The notes: generated by a model not told the origin, from the letters alone. 64,000 nucleotides of DNA from Aeromicrobium duanguangcaii (GCF_024508295.1 NZ_CP101990.1:2790001-2854000), one strand, 5' to 3'. Counted from the first letter of the stretch, positions 1 to 9,051 are shown. Numbers and translations: made by a program.

Positions 1-56
1 GCGGTGCCGGCGGCGAGAGCGAGCGCGGTCAGACCACGCAGGACAGGACGAGACAT
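1..56 (-). CDS. Secreted protein, N-terminus only (partial at window edge)
   Basis: Only the first 18 codons are inside the window. The ATG is preceded by a good Shine-Dalgarno (GAGGGG, about 6 nt upstream). The visible residues, MSRPVLRGLTALALAAGT, have an Arg-containing n-region followed by a hydrophobic Ala/Leu run, which fits a signal peptide. The gene lies downstream of the 5'-nucleotidase on the same strand, separated by a perfect palindrome. The mature protein is off the edge, so no function can be given. Confidence 0.6.
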   Translation of the reverse strand, partial: MSRPVLRGLTALALAAGT

Positions 57-95
57 CGGTGTTCCCCTCAGAGTGGATGCTGCCGGAGCGGACCC

Positions 96-121
96 GGGGC
101 GGCCTGCATGCAGGCCGCCCC
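96..121 (-). terminator. Perfect 26-nt palindrome, probable terminator
   Basis: The arms GGGGCGGCCTGCA and TGCAGGCCGCCCC are perfectly complementary. The palindrome starts 9 nt after the stop of the 5'-nucleotidase on the minus strand. There is no U-tract, which is common for high-GC actinobacterial terminators, so termination is inferred from position and symmetry. Confidence 0.5.
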
Positions 122-129
122 GGTCACTC

Positions 130-2964
130 TCACTTCTTCTTGACGACCGTGGTCTTCACGGAGGTCTTGGCGTCCTTGGCGACGGAGCCGCCCTTGTAGT
201 GGACCGTCAGCGTGGTCTTCCCGCGCTTGAGCTTGGCCAGCTTGACGCGAGCGACACCGTTCTTGACGGTGGCCTTGCCGACGACCTTCGAGCCGCGCTT
301 GACGATGACCGTGCCACCGGGCTTGAAGCCCGTGGCGGTGACGCGGGCGGTCAGGGTCGCGCGCTTGCCGACCGTGATCTTCTTGGCCGCGGCCGCACGG
401 AGCTTGACGTCGGCCTTGGCGACCGTGACGGTCGCCGTGGCGTCGGCCGGCTCGTACGAGCTGCTGCCGTTGAAGAACAGGCCGTAGCGGTACGTGCCCG
501 GCTTGAGCGCCGTGCCGCCGAAGCGGAAGGTGCCCTTGCCGTCGGACAGGAACGCCGTGCCGACCGTCATGCCCAGCTGGTTGGCGACGTAGACGATGCC
601 GGTCGTGCCGGGAGCAGCCGTCAGCGTGATCCGCGGCGCCGTGCCGTACTGCGTCGACGAGCCGGCGGCCGTGAAGGTGGTCTCACCGCGCACGACGTCG
701 ACCGTGACGGTGTCCTGCGAGGCCGCGACGGAGTCGGAGCCCCGGAAGGCCACCGTCAGCGTCCGCAGACCCAGCCGCAGGTCGTCGGCGGCGACCTTCA
801 CCGTGGCGGACCCGTCGACGACCGTGGCGGTGCCGACCGGGCTGTCGCCGTTGCGAACGACGACCTCGCCGGCCACGTCCACGCCCGCCGCGGCGGTGAC
901 GTCGACCGAGACGTCGAACGTCTCGCCCTTGGCGACCTTCGTGGGAGCCGTGGCCCGGACGGTCGACGCGGCCTTCTCGACCGCGAGCGGGATGGTGGCC
1001 ACCGTGCCGCTGGGTGCGGCGACGGCGCGGATCGTGCCGCCTCCGATCGCACCGGCGGGGACGGCGAAACTGAACTGGCCGGATGCGCCGTTGGTGACGA
1101 CCTGCGTGCCCAGGTCGAGCGTCTGGCCGTCGCCGTACTCGAGCGTGGCGGCGACCGACGTGTTCGCCGGGGAGCCCAGCGAGGTCAGGTTGAGCTTCGG
1201 CAGCGAGAAGGTGACCGTCTGGCCCGCTTCGTAGGAGTCGGCCAGACCCGTGACGGCCACGGCGCGGCGGCCGAAGTCCGGCGAGACCGGGGAGTTGGCG
1301 CCCAGGTACTCGATCCAGCCCTCGTAGTCGACGACGCCCGTGTCGACCCAGCTGCCCTCGGTGAGGGCGCTGAAGTTGTCGCCACCGGTGGCCAGGAACG
1401 ACGGGGCGATGACCCGGTAGGACTTCGCCGGGGCGACCGGCTGGTCGTCGATCCACAGGCTCGTGACGCGCTGGCCCTCGGGCCGGGTGGCGTCGTAGGT
1501 GTAGCGGACGTTGTCCGAGACGCCCAGCTGCAGGTACGGGCGGCTGGGAACGCTGCCGTCGGCGTTGCGCTGCCACTGCTGCTCGAAGACCTTCTTCAGC
1601 GAGGCGCCCGTGAGCGTGACCGTGTAGAGGTTGTTCGTGAACGGCAGGATCGAGTTCGCCTCGGCGAACGTGACGACACCGTCGGTGTTGTTCGGCCCGC
1701 CCGTGGTCGTGTTGCCGGCGTAGAACAGCTCGGAGTTGCGCAGGCCGCCGGGGTTGTTGATCGCCAGGTCGGCCGGCGCATTGGTGGCCTTGGACTGGGC
1801 GAGCATCGCGTCGGGCACGAGGTTGCCGAGGGTCGACTCGCTGGCGCGGTCGTCCGTCGTCCCGCCGGTGTACTTGCCGTCGACGTAGCTGCCGCCGCTG
1901 AAGGCGCGGGTGATGTCGCCGGTGATGTCGCCGACCTTCTCGTTGCCGATGGCGGTGGCGTGCGCGAGCGCGTCGTCCACGACCTTCTTCACGGCGGCGA
2001 CGCGGGGCAGCGACTCGTTGGCCGTGTCCACGCGCGGGACGTTCGCGACGGTGCTCGAGGCGACGGCACCCGTGTCGGGGTCGACCGACAGGGTGACCTT
2101 GCCGATGTTCTCGCCGTAGCTGCCGGTCTGGATCACCGGACGCGTGCCGGACTGGCCGGGGATCTGCGCGTCCCAGGCGTAGGTCTTGTGGGTGTGCCCG
2201 GTGAAGATCGCATCGACCGAGGCGTCGGTGTTGTTGACGATGTCGGCGAACGCGCCGCCGTGGGCCAGCTCCTGCGCGAGCGAGGAGCCGTCGGGCGTGC
2301 CCGCCCCGGCGCCCTCGTGGTACGCCGCGACGATCACGTCGGGCCGGTCGGCCTCGGGAAGCGCCTCGAGGCGATCCACCTCGTCGTTGACGGCGTCGAC
2401 GGGATCGGTGAACGTCAGGGTGCTGATGCCCGTCGGCGTGACGAGGGTCGGCGTCTCCTGCGTGACGGCCCCGATGACCGCGAGCTTGAGGCCGCCCACC
2501 GTGAAGGTCTCGGACGCGGGCAGCGCGGCGGAGCCGTCGGACTTCAGCCGCACGTTCGCGCCCAGGTACGAGAAGTCGGCCCGGTCCGCGACGCGACCGG
2601 TCAGGTCGGCGAAGCCGCGGTCGAACTCGTGGTTGCCGACGGCCGAGACGTCGAGGTCGAGCGCGTTCAGCACGTCGATCGTCGGCGCGTCCTGCTGCGT
2701 CGCCGAGGCGAACGGCGAGGCGCCGATGTTGTCGCCGACGGACAGGAACAGCGTGTTGGCCTCACCCGCGCTCTGGCGGATCTGCTCGAGGGTCGTGGCG
2801 AACTTGGTGGTGTTCGTGTCGATACGACCGTGGAAGTCGTTGATGTCGACGAGCGTGATGTCGACGGGATCGGCCGCCTGGGCCGAGGGTGCCACCAGGA
2901 TCGGGGCGCTCAACAGCGCGCCGACCGCGACGGCCGAGAGGGAACGGCGGGACTTCAAGATCAT
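130..2964 (-). CDS. Secreted bifunctional metallophosphatase/5'-nucleotidase with C-terminal Ig-like repeats
   Basis: A protein of 944 residues that should hydrolyse extracellular nucleotides or related phosphomonoesters. Residues 1-30 are a signal peptide ending in AQA. The calcineurin-like metal-binding motifs are all visible: DINDFHG (about 40-46), GDN (77-79), GNHEFD (110-115), YHEGAG (214-219) and GHTH (255-258). A 5'-nucleotidase C-terminal domain follows (NNPGGLRNS, then SILPFTNNLYTV). From about residue 560 come several Ig-like beta-sandwich repeats and a Lys-rich tail ending VVKKK, with no sortase signal, so the protein is probably released or held by charge. The ATG at 2964 was chosen because AAAGGA lies just upstream. 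An in-frame ATG 12 codons earlier has no such site and would precede the signal peptide. It belongs to the UshA/YfkN-type family; substrate specificity cannot be read from the sequence. Confidence 0.9.
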   Translation of the reverse strand: MILKSRRSLSAVAVGALLSAPILVAPSAQAADPVDITLVDINDFHGRIDTNTTKFATTLEQIRQSAGEANTLFLSVGDNIGASPFASATQQDAPTIDVLNALDLDVSAVGNHEFDRGFADLTGRVADRADFSYLGANVRLKSDGSAALPASETFTVGGLKLAVIGAVTQETPTLVTPTGISTLTFTDPVDAVNDEVDRLEALPEADRPDVIVAAYHEGAGAGTPDGSSLAQELAHGGAFADIVNNTDASVDAIFTGHTHKTYAWDAQIPGQSGTRPVIQTGSYGENIGKVTLSVDPDTGAVASSTVANVPRVDTANESLPRVAAVKKVVDDALAHATAIGNEKVGDITGDITRAFSGGSYVDGKYTGGTTDDRASESTLGNLVPDAMLAQSKATNAPADLAINNPGGLRNSELFYAGNTTTGGPNNTDGVVTFAEANSILPFTNNLYTVTLTGASLKKVFEQQWQRNADGSVPSRPYLQLGVSDNVRYTYDATRPEGQRVTSLWIDDQPVAPAKSYRVIAPSFLATGGDNFSALTEGSWVDTGVVDYEGWIEYLGANSPVSPDFGRRAVAVTGLADSYEAGQTVTFSLPKLNLTSLGSPANTSVAATLEYGDGQTLDLGTQVVTNGASGQFSFAVPAGAIGGGTIRAVAAPSGTVATIPLAVEKAASTVRATAPTKVAKGETFDVSVDVTAAAGVDVAGEVVVRNGDSPVGTATVVDGSATVKVAADDLRLGLRTLTVAFRGSDSVAASQDTVTVDVVRGETTFTAAGSSTQYGTAPRITLTAAPGTTGIVYVANQLGMTVGTAFLSDGKGTFRFGGTALKPGTYRYGLFFNGSSSYEPADATATVTVAKADVKLRAAAAKKITVGKRATLTARVTATGFKPGGTVIVKRGSKVVGKATVKNGVARVKLAKLKRGKTTLTVHYKGGSVAKDAKTSVKTTVVKKK

Positions 2965-3072
2965 CTGTCCTTTGCTTCGCAGGAGAACCGGTGCGCACAC
3001 GGTAACCCTGAGAAACCCCTGAGCACATCGGCCTGCGATGACAGTTCGATTAAGGTCCGGGAAACGACCGGC

Positions 3073-3462
3073 TCAGTGCACGACGGCGGCCTGCATGCGG
3101 CACGGCCCGTCGGGCGCGGCCACGATCGGGTCGAGGGTGAACGGCGCCTTCGACCCGGCCTTGATCTTGTCCAGGTCGACCGTCCGCGCCGGCCCGGTCT
3201 GCTGGCCGATGAACACCGTCAGCCGGTAGTCGCGCACCTTCTGGCCGGAGTTCTGCAGCGTCCCCTTGACCCGCCAGCTGCCGTCGGCGAGCTTGCGGCA
3301 GGTGAAGGACGTGATCGCCAGCGGGTCGATCGAGCCGGACGCCTGCGACGGGACACCGGACGCGCTGGTCACCGACGAGCCGGTCTGCGGGGTCGGCGCA
3401 TCGTCACTTCCGCCACACCCAGCGACGGCCAGGACGAGCAACACCGAGATCCACGCACGCAT
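3073..3462 (-). CDS. Small lipoprotein with FxLyD-like beta domain
   Basis: A protein of 129 residues. The N-terminus MRAWISVLLVLAVAGCGG is a lipoprotein signal with lipobox LAVAGC, so Cys16 should be lipidated and the protein anchored to the outer face of the membrane. After a Ser/Thr/Pro linker, residues about 45-129 form a compact domain (SWRVKGTLQNSGQK, then TVFIGQQTG) resembling FxLyD-type beta domains, with two Cys (C55 and one near the end, PCRMQ) that could form a disulfide. The partner or ligand is unknown. It is divergent from the dehydrogenase gene on the right. Confidence 0.75.
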   Translation of the reverse strand: MRAWISVLLVLAVAGCGGSDDAPTPQTGSSVTSASGVPSQASGSIDPLAITSFTCRKLADGSWRVKGTLQNSGQKVRDYRLTVFIGQQTGPARTVDLDKIKAGSKAPFTLDPIVAAPDGPCRMQAAVVH

Positions 3463-3563
3463 GTGGCCATCCCATCACGCCCGCCGATGCCGCCCGCGGA
3501 GGCTCACCCGGCGGCCGATAACATCGAAAATGAGGAATCCATCATCTTTTTATGGGAGGTCGC

Positions 3564-4421
3564 GTGACCATCGAACGCATCGGAGTCGTCGGCGGCGGTC
3601 TCATGGGCTCCGGCATCGCCGAGGTCAATGCCCGCGCCGGCATCTCGGTCGTCCTGATCGAGGTGTCCGAGGACGCCGCCGCTGCGGCGCGAGATCGCAT
3701 CCGCGCCTCGCTGCAGCGTGCCGTCGACCGGGGCAAGCTCTCCGAGCAGGACCGTGACGCAGCGCTGGACGCCATCGTCGTGTCGACCGACCTGGACGAC
3801 CTGGCCGACCGCCAGCTCGTCGTCGAGGCGGCCAGCGAGAAGGAGTCGATCAAGCTCGACCTCTTCACGAAGATCGGCAAGATCCTGCAGGACCCGGACG
3901 CCATCTTGGCCTCCAACACCTCGTCCATCCCGATCGTGAAGCTCGGCGCCGCCTCCGGGCGCGCCGACCGCGTCATGGGCGTCCACTTCTTCAACCCCGC
4001 GCCCGTCATGAAGCTGGTCGAGCTGATCCCCTCGCTGACCACGTCGGACAAGACGCTCGACCGGATGCGGTCCTACGTCTCCGAGACCCTGGGCAAGCAG
4101 CCCATCGACGCCACCGACCGCGCCGGCTTCATCGTCAACTCGCTGCTGGTGCCCTACCTGCTGTCGGCCATCCGGATGTACGAGGCGGGCTACGCCTCGG
4201 CGAAGGACATCGACAACGGCATGGTGCTCGGCTGCGGCCACCCCATGGGACCGCTCGCGCTGGCCGACCTCATCGGCCTCGACACGATCAAGGCCATCGG
4301 CGAGTCGATGTACGAGGAGTTCAAGGAGCCGCTCTACTCCCCGCCGCCGCTGCTCGACCGCATGGTCGACGCCGGCCTGATGGGCAAGAAGTCCGGGCAG
4401 GGCTTCTACCCCTACCCCTGA
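3564..4421 (+). CDS. 3-hydroxybutyryl-CoA / 3-hydroxyacyl-CoA dehydrogenase
   Basis: A cytosolic NAD(P)-dependent oxidoreductase for the third step of beta-oxidation or for acetoacetyl-CoA/3-hydroxybutyryl-CoA interconversion. It has the Rossmann motif GGGLMGSG near residue 10, VEAASE (87-92), SNTSS (117-121) and the catalytic-His segment HFFNPAP (His141). The C-terminal dimerisation domain ends GQGFYPYP. Length (285) is typical of the single-domain family. The GTG at 3564 was preferred over an in-frame ATG at 3552 because the only ribosome site, GGGAGG, lies between the two and can serve only the GTG. Its 3' end converges on the thioesterase gene. Confidence 0.9.
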   Translation: MTIERIGVVGGGLMGSGIAEVNARAGISVVLIEVSEDAAAAARDRIRASLQRAVDRGKLSEQDRDAALDAIVVSTDLDDLADRQLVVEAASEKESIKLDLFTKIGKILQDPDAILASNTSSIPIVKLGAASGRADRVMGVHFFNPAPVMKLVELIPSLTTSDKTLDRMRSYVSETLGKQPIDATDRAGFIVNSLLVPYLLSAIRMYEAGYASAKDIDNGMVLGCGHPMGPLALADLIGLDTIKAIGESMYEEFKEPLYSPPPLLDRMVDAGLMGKKSGQGFYPYP

Positions 4422-4425
4422 GTCC

Positions 4426-5031
4426 CTAGTCCGTGGTGCGCTTCCCGAGCCCCTGCTCGGGAAGCAGCCGCAGGAACAGGCCCTCGCCCTCGGCGCACAC
4501 GGTGTCGCCGTGGCGGATCTCGCCGCGGACGAACCACTTGCGACCCTCGACGCGGTCGATCCAGGCGGCGGCCTGCAGCTCGGTGTCGATCGGGGTCAGC
4601 GCCCGGTAGTCGGTGTGCAGGTACGCCGTGCGGGTGATGCCGCCGGCCGCCAGGGACGCGAGGATGCCCAGCACCTCGTCGAACAGCAGGCTGACCGCGC
4701 CGCCGTGCACGGCCATGCCGCCGCCCATGAACCAGCGGCCGAAGCGGACCGTGCCCTCGACGCGCTCGGTCGTGCGCGAGGTGACGTGCAGGTCGGGCAG
4801 CATCGCGTGCCCGCGCACCGGGAGCTCGGCGACCCGGCCGTTGACCTGGTGCTGCTCGTCGGTGGTGCTCTTCTCCAGGCGCTCGCACCACCGGGCGAGA
4901 TCGGCCGAGAGGTCGTCGATCGCCTCGCGGTCCATGCTCAACGCGGCGAGGGCGTTCTGCACGCCGTGCAGGTTCTCGATCAGCTCGCCGTAGGCGCGCA
5001 CGTCGTCGGCGGCGAAGTCGCCCTTGAACAT
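4426..5031 (-). CDS. PaaI-family hotdog thioesterase
   Basis: A protein of 201 residues. The C-terminal half carries the hotdog-fold thioesterase signature: MAVHGGAVSLLFDEVLG with the HGG turn and the acidic residue on the central helix, then beta strands such as RTAYLHTDYRALTPIDTEL. It should hydrolyse acyl-CoA thioesters in the cytosol. The N-terminal 90 residues are a helical extension not needed for the fold. ATG 5031 has GGGAAG close upstream. A GTG at 5046 is an alternative giving five more residues. The longer open frame upstream of this is the shadow of the neighbouring methyltransferase gene. Confidence 0.8.
   Translation of the reverse strand: MFKGDFAADDVRAYGELIENLHGVQNALAALSMDREAIDDLSADLARWCERLEKSTTDEQHQVNGRVAELPVRGHAMLPDLHVTSRTTERVEGTVRFGRWFMGGGMAVHGGAVSLLFDEVLGILASLAAGGITRTAYLHTDYRALTPIDTELQAAAWIDRVEGRKWFVRGEIRHGDTVCAEGEGLFLRLLPEQGLGKRTTD
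4440..4465 (+). terminator. Hairpin inside the 3' end of the thioesterase gene, probable terminator of the dehydrogenase
   Basis: Perfect 11-bp arms GCTTCCCGAGC / GCTCGGGAAGC enclose a CCCT loop. The hairpin lies 18 nt after the stop of the plus-strand dehydrogenase but within the last coding codons of the convergent thioesterase, so it would end plus-strand transcription. Function is inferred from position. Confidence 0.5.
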
Positions 5032-5056
5032 CTCTTCCCAGCTCACCGGGCCGAGG

Positions 5057-5914
5057 CTACCGAGCAGTGCCCTCGGCCCCGGCGCCACCCGTCTCCCGAG
5101 CCGAGCGGATCTGCTCGGCGACCCGGCCGATCGCCGCGGGCCCCACGCGGCAGCACCCGCCGATCCACTCGGCACCGGCCTCGATCCACTGCGGCACGTG
5201 GGCGACGTCGTACGTGGTCGTGCCCAGCCACTGCTGCGCCTCGGCGTCCCACACCTCGCCGGCATTCGGGTAGGCGACGCCCGCCTTGCCGGTGGCGGCG
5301 ACCAGCCTCAGGGCCGGCAGCACCTCGGCCGGCGCGCAGCAGTTGACGCCGATGGCGACGATCGCGTCGACCTGCGCGGGGATCGCGAAGGCGTCCTCCA
5401 GCCGCTGGCCGGCGCACGTGCGGTCGCCGTCGATCGAGTACGACAGCCACGCGGGGTGGTCGTACTCGGCCAGCAGCCGGCACAGCACCTCGGCCTCGTC
5501 GGTGTCCGGGATGGTCTCGACCGCCAGCAGGTCGGGCTCGGCCGCGAGCAGGGCCTCGATCCGCGGCCGGTGGAAGTACTCGATCGCCGCCGCCGTCACG
5601 CCGTACCGGCCCCGGTACTCCGAGCCGTCCGCGAGCAGCGCCCCGAACGGGCCCACCGAGCCGGCGACCAGTCGGCCGGGGACTCCATCGGCTGCCTCGC
5701 GGGCCAGGTCGACACTCAACCGGATCAGTCCGGGGTCACGGCTCTGGTAGCTGGCCGTCGTCGCGACGTCCGCGCCGGCGGCGAAGTACTCCCGGTGCAC
5801 GGCGACGATCGCGTCGGGCTCATGGCGCAGCACGCGGGCCGTCCACTCGCCGCCGGACAGGTCGTGACCGCGCTCCTCGAGCGCGTTCGAGAGGCCTCCG
5901 TCGAGGGTGTGCAC
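5057..5914 (-). CDS. mmuM: Homocysteine S-methyltransferase
   Basis: A zinc-dependent methyltransferase that moves a methyl group from S-methylmethionine (or SAM) to homocysteine to give methionine. The N-terminus LDGGLSNALEERGHDL is the family start, ASYQ follows near residue 60, and the zinc-binding cysteines are visible in GVNCCAP and in GGCCRVGP near the C-terminus. With the GTG at 5914 the protein is 285 residues, the usual length for MmuM. Longer in-frame upstream extensions (to 6001) would overlap the promoter of the divergent acyl-CoA ligase and look non-coding. The GTG has no obvious ribosome site, so the message may be leaderless. Confidence 0.85.
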   Translation of the reverse strand: MHTLDGGLSNALEERGHDLSGGEWTARVLRHEPDAIVAVHREYFAAGADVATTASYQSRDPGLIRLSVDLAREAADGVPGRLVAGSVGPFGALLADGSEYRGRYGVTAAAIEYFHRPRIEALLAAEPDLLAVETIPDTDEAEVLCRLLAEYDHPAWLSYSIDGDRTCAGQRLEDAFAIPAQVDAIVAIGVNCCAPAEVLPALRLVAATGKAGVAYPNAGEVWDAEAQQWLGTTTYDVAHVPQWIEAGAEWIGGCCRVGPAAIGRVAEQIRSARETGGAGAEGTAR

Positions 5915-6057
5915 CCGGCCAGTATGCCGTTCGACCGGTGGCGTCCACCGCTCACCGACGCGCTCGGGCCCGAGGTGCGCGTCGCCCCGCGGAGTCGCCA
6001 CAATGGCACCGTGACGTGACCCACACGCTCACGCAGACACCGCACGCCGGAGGCCCC

Positions 6058-7581
6058 ATGATCGTCCCGCTGACCCTGCGCGACTTCCTCGACCGCGCCC
6101 GCACCGTCTACCCCGATCGCGTCGCCGTGGTCGACGAGCCGAACCAGGTGGCCGACTCGTGGGGTGAGGTCACCTACGCCCAGCTGTACATGCGGGCGCG
6201 CAGTCAGGCGGCGACGCTCGACGAGCTGGGCGTGCCCCAGGGCGCGCGCGTCGCGATGATCTCGCACAACGCGGCGCGGCTGCTGGCGTCCTTCTACGGC
6301 GTCGCCAACTGGGGCCGCATCTTCGTCCCGGTCAACTTCCGGCTGGCGCCGGCCGAGGTCGCCTACATCGTCGAGCACTGCGGCGCCGAGGTCGTCATGC
6401 TCGACCCCGAGCTGGAGCACCTCGCCGCGTCCTGCTCGACGGCCAAGCACGTGTTCGTGCTGGGCCGTGACGACGACAAGATCTGGGCCTCGCGGGCCGA
6501 GCCGGCCGAGTGGGAGCCCGACGAGAACGCGACCGCCACGATCAACTACACCTCCGGCACGACCGCACGGCCCAAGGGCGTCCAGCAGACCCACCGCGCC
6601 CGCTGGGTCAACGCCACGACGTTCGGCTGGCACGCCACGCTGACCGACCGCGACGTCTACCTGCACACGCTGCCGATGTTCCACTGCGACGGCTGGGGCC
6701 TGATCTACGCGGCCACCGGCGTCGGCGCCAAGCAGGTCGTGCAGCGTCAGATCGACGGGGCCGAGATCCTGCGCCGCATCGAGGAGCACGGCGTCACCGT
6801 TCTGGCTTGCGCGCCGGCCGTCCTCACCGCGGTGCTCGACGCGCTGCCGGACTGGACCGGCGACACCGGCCGCGACCGCGTGCGCTGCATCGTCGCGGGC
6901 GCCCCGCCGCCGACCCGCACGATCCAGCGTGTTCGCGACGAGCTGGGCTGGGAGTTCATCCAGATCTACGGCCTCACCGAGACCTCGCCGCTGCTGACGA
7001 TGAGCCGCATGCGCGAGGAGTGGGAGGACTACGAGCCGCAGGAGCAGGCCCGCCTGCTGTCGCGCGCCGGCGCCCCCACGATCGGCACGCGGATCATGGT
7101 CGACGACCACGGCGAGATCCTGGCCCGCAGCAACACCGTGCTCGAGTCGTACTGGGAGAACCCCGAGGCCACGCAGGAGGCGCTGGCCGGCGGCTGGTTC
7201 CACACCGGCGACGGCGGCACCTACGAGGACGGGTACGTCACGATCGCCGACCGCAAGAAGGACGTCATCGTCTCGGGCGGCGAGAACGTGTCGTCGATCG
7301 AGGTCGAGGACGCCCTGGCGTCGCACCCGGCCGTGCGCGAGGTCGCCGTCATCGGCGTGCCCGACGACAAGTGGGGCGAGCTGGTGATGGCGCTGGTCGT
7401 CGTCGACGGCGACGTCTCCGAGGACGAGCTGCGCAGCCACGCCCGCGAGCTCCTCGCCGGGTACAAGGTGCCCAAGCGGGTCGAGTTCCGCGAGGAGCTG
7501 GCCCGCACCGCCACCGGCAAGCTGCAGAAGTTCAAGCTGCGCGCCGAGTACTGGGAGGGCCGCGACCGGCTGGTCAACTGA
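6058..7581 (+). CDS. Fatty-acid/acyl-CoA ligase (ANL superfamily)
   Basis: An AMP-forming acyl-CoA synthetase of 507 residues. Motifs: the phosphate-binding loop YTSGTTARPKG (about residues 163-173), IYGLTETSP (about 303-311), the hinge region TGDGGTYEDGYVTIADRKKD, and the C-terminal catalytic lysine in TATGKLQK. GGAGG stands 5 nt before the ATG. It activates a carboxylic acid for CoA-dependent metabolism; length and motifs fit medium- or long-chain and aryl-acid ligases alike, so the substrate is open. The gene is divergent from mmuM, and its last 8 nt overlap the convergent secreted-protein gene. Confidence 0.9.
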   Translation: MIVPLTLRDFLDRARTVYPDRVAVVDEPNQVADSWGEVTYAQLYMRARSQAATLDELGVPQGARVAMISHNAARLLASFYGVANWGRIFVPVNFRLAPAEVAYIVEHCGAEVVMLDPELEHLAASCSTAKHVFVLGRDDDKIWASRAEPAEWEPDENATATINYTSGTTARPKGVQQTHRARWVNATTFGWHATLTDRDVYLHTLPMFHCDGWGLIYAATGVGAKQVVQRQIDGAEILRRIEEHGVTVLACAPAVLTAVLDALPDWTGDTGRDRVRCIVAGAPPPTRTIQRVRDELGWEFIQIYGLTETSPLLTMSRMREEWEDYEPQEQARLLSRAGAPTIGTRIMVDDHGEILARSNTVLESYWENPEATQEALAGGWFHTGDGGTYEDGYVTIADRKKDVIVSGGENVSSIEVEDALASHPAVREVAVIGVPDDKWGELVMALVVVDGDVSEDELRSHARELLAGYKVPKRVEFREELARTATGKLQKFKLRAEYWEGRDRLVN

Positions 7582-8515
7582 CCCCCGTCACGATCGACTG
7601 CACCTCGTCGACCCGGATCGCCGCCGTTGCCACCGGCGCCTCGAGGGTCGTGGGCGCACCGGGCACGACGACGGGCGTGCCGCCGACGGTGAACGACAGG
7701 TCGTACACGAGCCGGACCGAGGCTCTGTACGCCGGTCGGCCGTCGACCGTGGCGCCTCCGCCCAGCGACGCCCGCCGGTACCGGTGCAGGCAGTCGCTCG
7801 CCGCCGCGTCGCTGGTGGTGGTCAACGGGCACGAGAACGCGCCGGAGCCGTCGCCGGGATCGACGCTCATCGACGCGAAGGTGGCGGTGGCGACGAGGTC
7901 GAAGGCCGACCCGCTCTCGGACGTGGAGGCACCGGTCGCCCAGAACCAGGTGTCGACGCGAACCAGCGTCCGGCCACTGGGGCTCGTCCTCAGGGTGGGG
8001 GTGGCCAGGTCGATCTGGCCGATGGCCGTCCGGGCTCGCTCGAGCAGCGTGGGCGGCTCTTCCTCGCCGGTCCACCATGCCGACTCCCACTGGTATTCCA
8101 GGCCGCTCGAGCAGAACCGGAGCCTGCCCTCGGAGTCTTCGTTCGGAGGCTCACCCGGGGGATTGGCCATGGGCACGAACACCGAGGTCGTCACGCAGAA
8201 GCGCTCCCCGACGCAGTACGGACCGTCGATGATGCTCTCGGCGACCTGGCCGGTCGGCGCCGGGGCGGCAGCGAGGTCGCAGCTCGGCTGCGGGGCGCCC
8301 GGGCCCTCGCCGCCGGGGGTCTCACTGCCGGGGTTCCCCGTGCCCCCGGGGATCGTGCAGCTGAAGGTCCCGTCGGGCTGCATGTCCAGCACCGCCGGCG
8401 GGTCGCAGTCGTCGTCGGCCCGGGCGGCGGTCGCGGACAGCGCCACCAGCGTGGCGGCGAAGAACACCGCGAGACCGGAGATCACCGCGATCAGGTGACG
8501 CGAGCGGCTCAGCAT
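7574..8515 (-). CDS. Secreted protein of unknown function
   Basis: A protein of 313 residues, not recognised. Residues 1-33 form a signal peptide (hydrophobic core LIAVISGLAVFFAATLVAL, then ATAARA). The exported part is rich in Gly, Pro, Ser and Thr early on, contains several Cys (DDDCDP, FSCTIP, PSCDL, YCVGERFC) that suggest disulfides, and reads as mainly beta-sheet. The ATG overlaps the stop of the upstream lipoprotein gene by 7 nt and has GGAG upstream, so the two are probably cotranslated and may act together at the cell surface. Confidence 0.7.
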   Translation of the reverse strand: MLSRSRHLIAVISGLAVFFAATLVALSATAARADDDCDPPAVLDMQPDGTFSCTIPGGTGNPGSETPGGEGPGAPQPSCDLAAAPAPTGQVAESIIDGPYCVGERFCVTTSVFVPMANPPGEPPNEDSEGRLRFCSSGLEYQWESAWWTGEEEPPTLLERARTAIGQIDLATPTLRTSPSGRTLVRVDTWFWATGASTSESGSAFDLVATATFASMSVDPGDGSGAFSCPLTTTSDAAASDCLHRYRRASLGGGATVDGRPAYRASVRLVYDLSFTVGGTPVVVPGAPTTLEAPVATAAIRVDEVQSIVTGVS

Positions 8516-9051
8516 GTCGTCTCCGCCTCTTCGTACCCGTCGACCAGCCACGTGTCGCCGACCTTCGCCAGGCGGTACTTGGCGGGGAGCACCTTGCCGA
8601 TGCTCGTGGAGTCCGCGCCGGCCGCGCCGTCACTGCGCGGAACCAGGAACATCGACGTGAGGTCGAGGCAGCCATCGACCCACGCGGCGTCTCCCTCGAT
8701 GGTGACCTTGGCCGGGTCGAACGCGTAGGGGCCGAGCCACTTCTTGCCCTGGTCCTCGACCTGCGCCTTGCTGGTCTTGATCAGCTCGGCGCCGTACTCG
8801 TCGGTGACCAGGCCTCGCGAGGTCTGGGCGATGGGCTTCGTGCCCCGGCCGTACACCGCACCGAGAAAACCCTCGACGAGATCGATGGCCTCACGCTGCT
8901 CGGCGGTGTAGCCGTCCGCGTCGACCGGCGGCGGCGCCGAGGCGGTCGCCTGGACCGGGTCGGGGTCGTCGGTCCCGCAGGCGGACAACAGGGGGAACGC
9001 CAGCATCAGCGCCCCCAAAAAACCCACGAATCGCACGGATCTCGCCGCCAC
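8509..9051 (-). CDS. Lipoprotein of unknown function
   Basis: A protein of 180 residues with a lipoprotein signal: hydrophobic core FLGALMLAFPLL, then lipobox LLSAC. After an Asp/Pro/Ala spacer, the body (from AEQREAIDLVEGFLGAVYG) looks like a small alpha+beta domain of the kind found in NTF2-like or other actinobacterial lipoproteins; the assignment is weak. GTG 9051 is chosen because GAGGGGG lies about 5 nt upstream. It is the first gene of a two-gene unit with the secreted protein downstream. Confidence 0.7.
   Translation of the reverse strand: MAARSVRFVGFLGALMLAFPLLSACGTDDPDPVQATASAPPPVDADGYTAEQREAIDLVEGFLGAVYGRGTKPIAQTSRGLVTDEYGAELIKTSKAQVEDQGKKWLGPYAFDPAKVTIEGDAAWVDGCLDLTSMFLVPRSDGAAGADSTSIGKVLPAKYRLAKVGDTWLVDGYEEAETTC

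Noticed and set aside
4-3567. A long open frame on the plus strand over the 5'-nucleotidase
   Set aside because: The minus-strand frame has all metallophosphatase motifs; the plus frame is a high-GC shadow.
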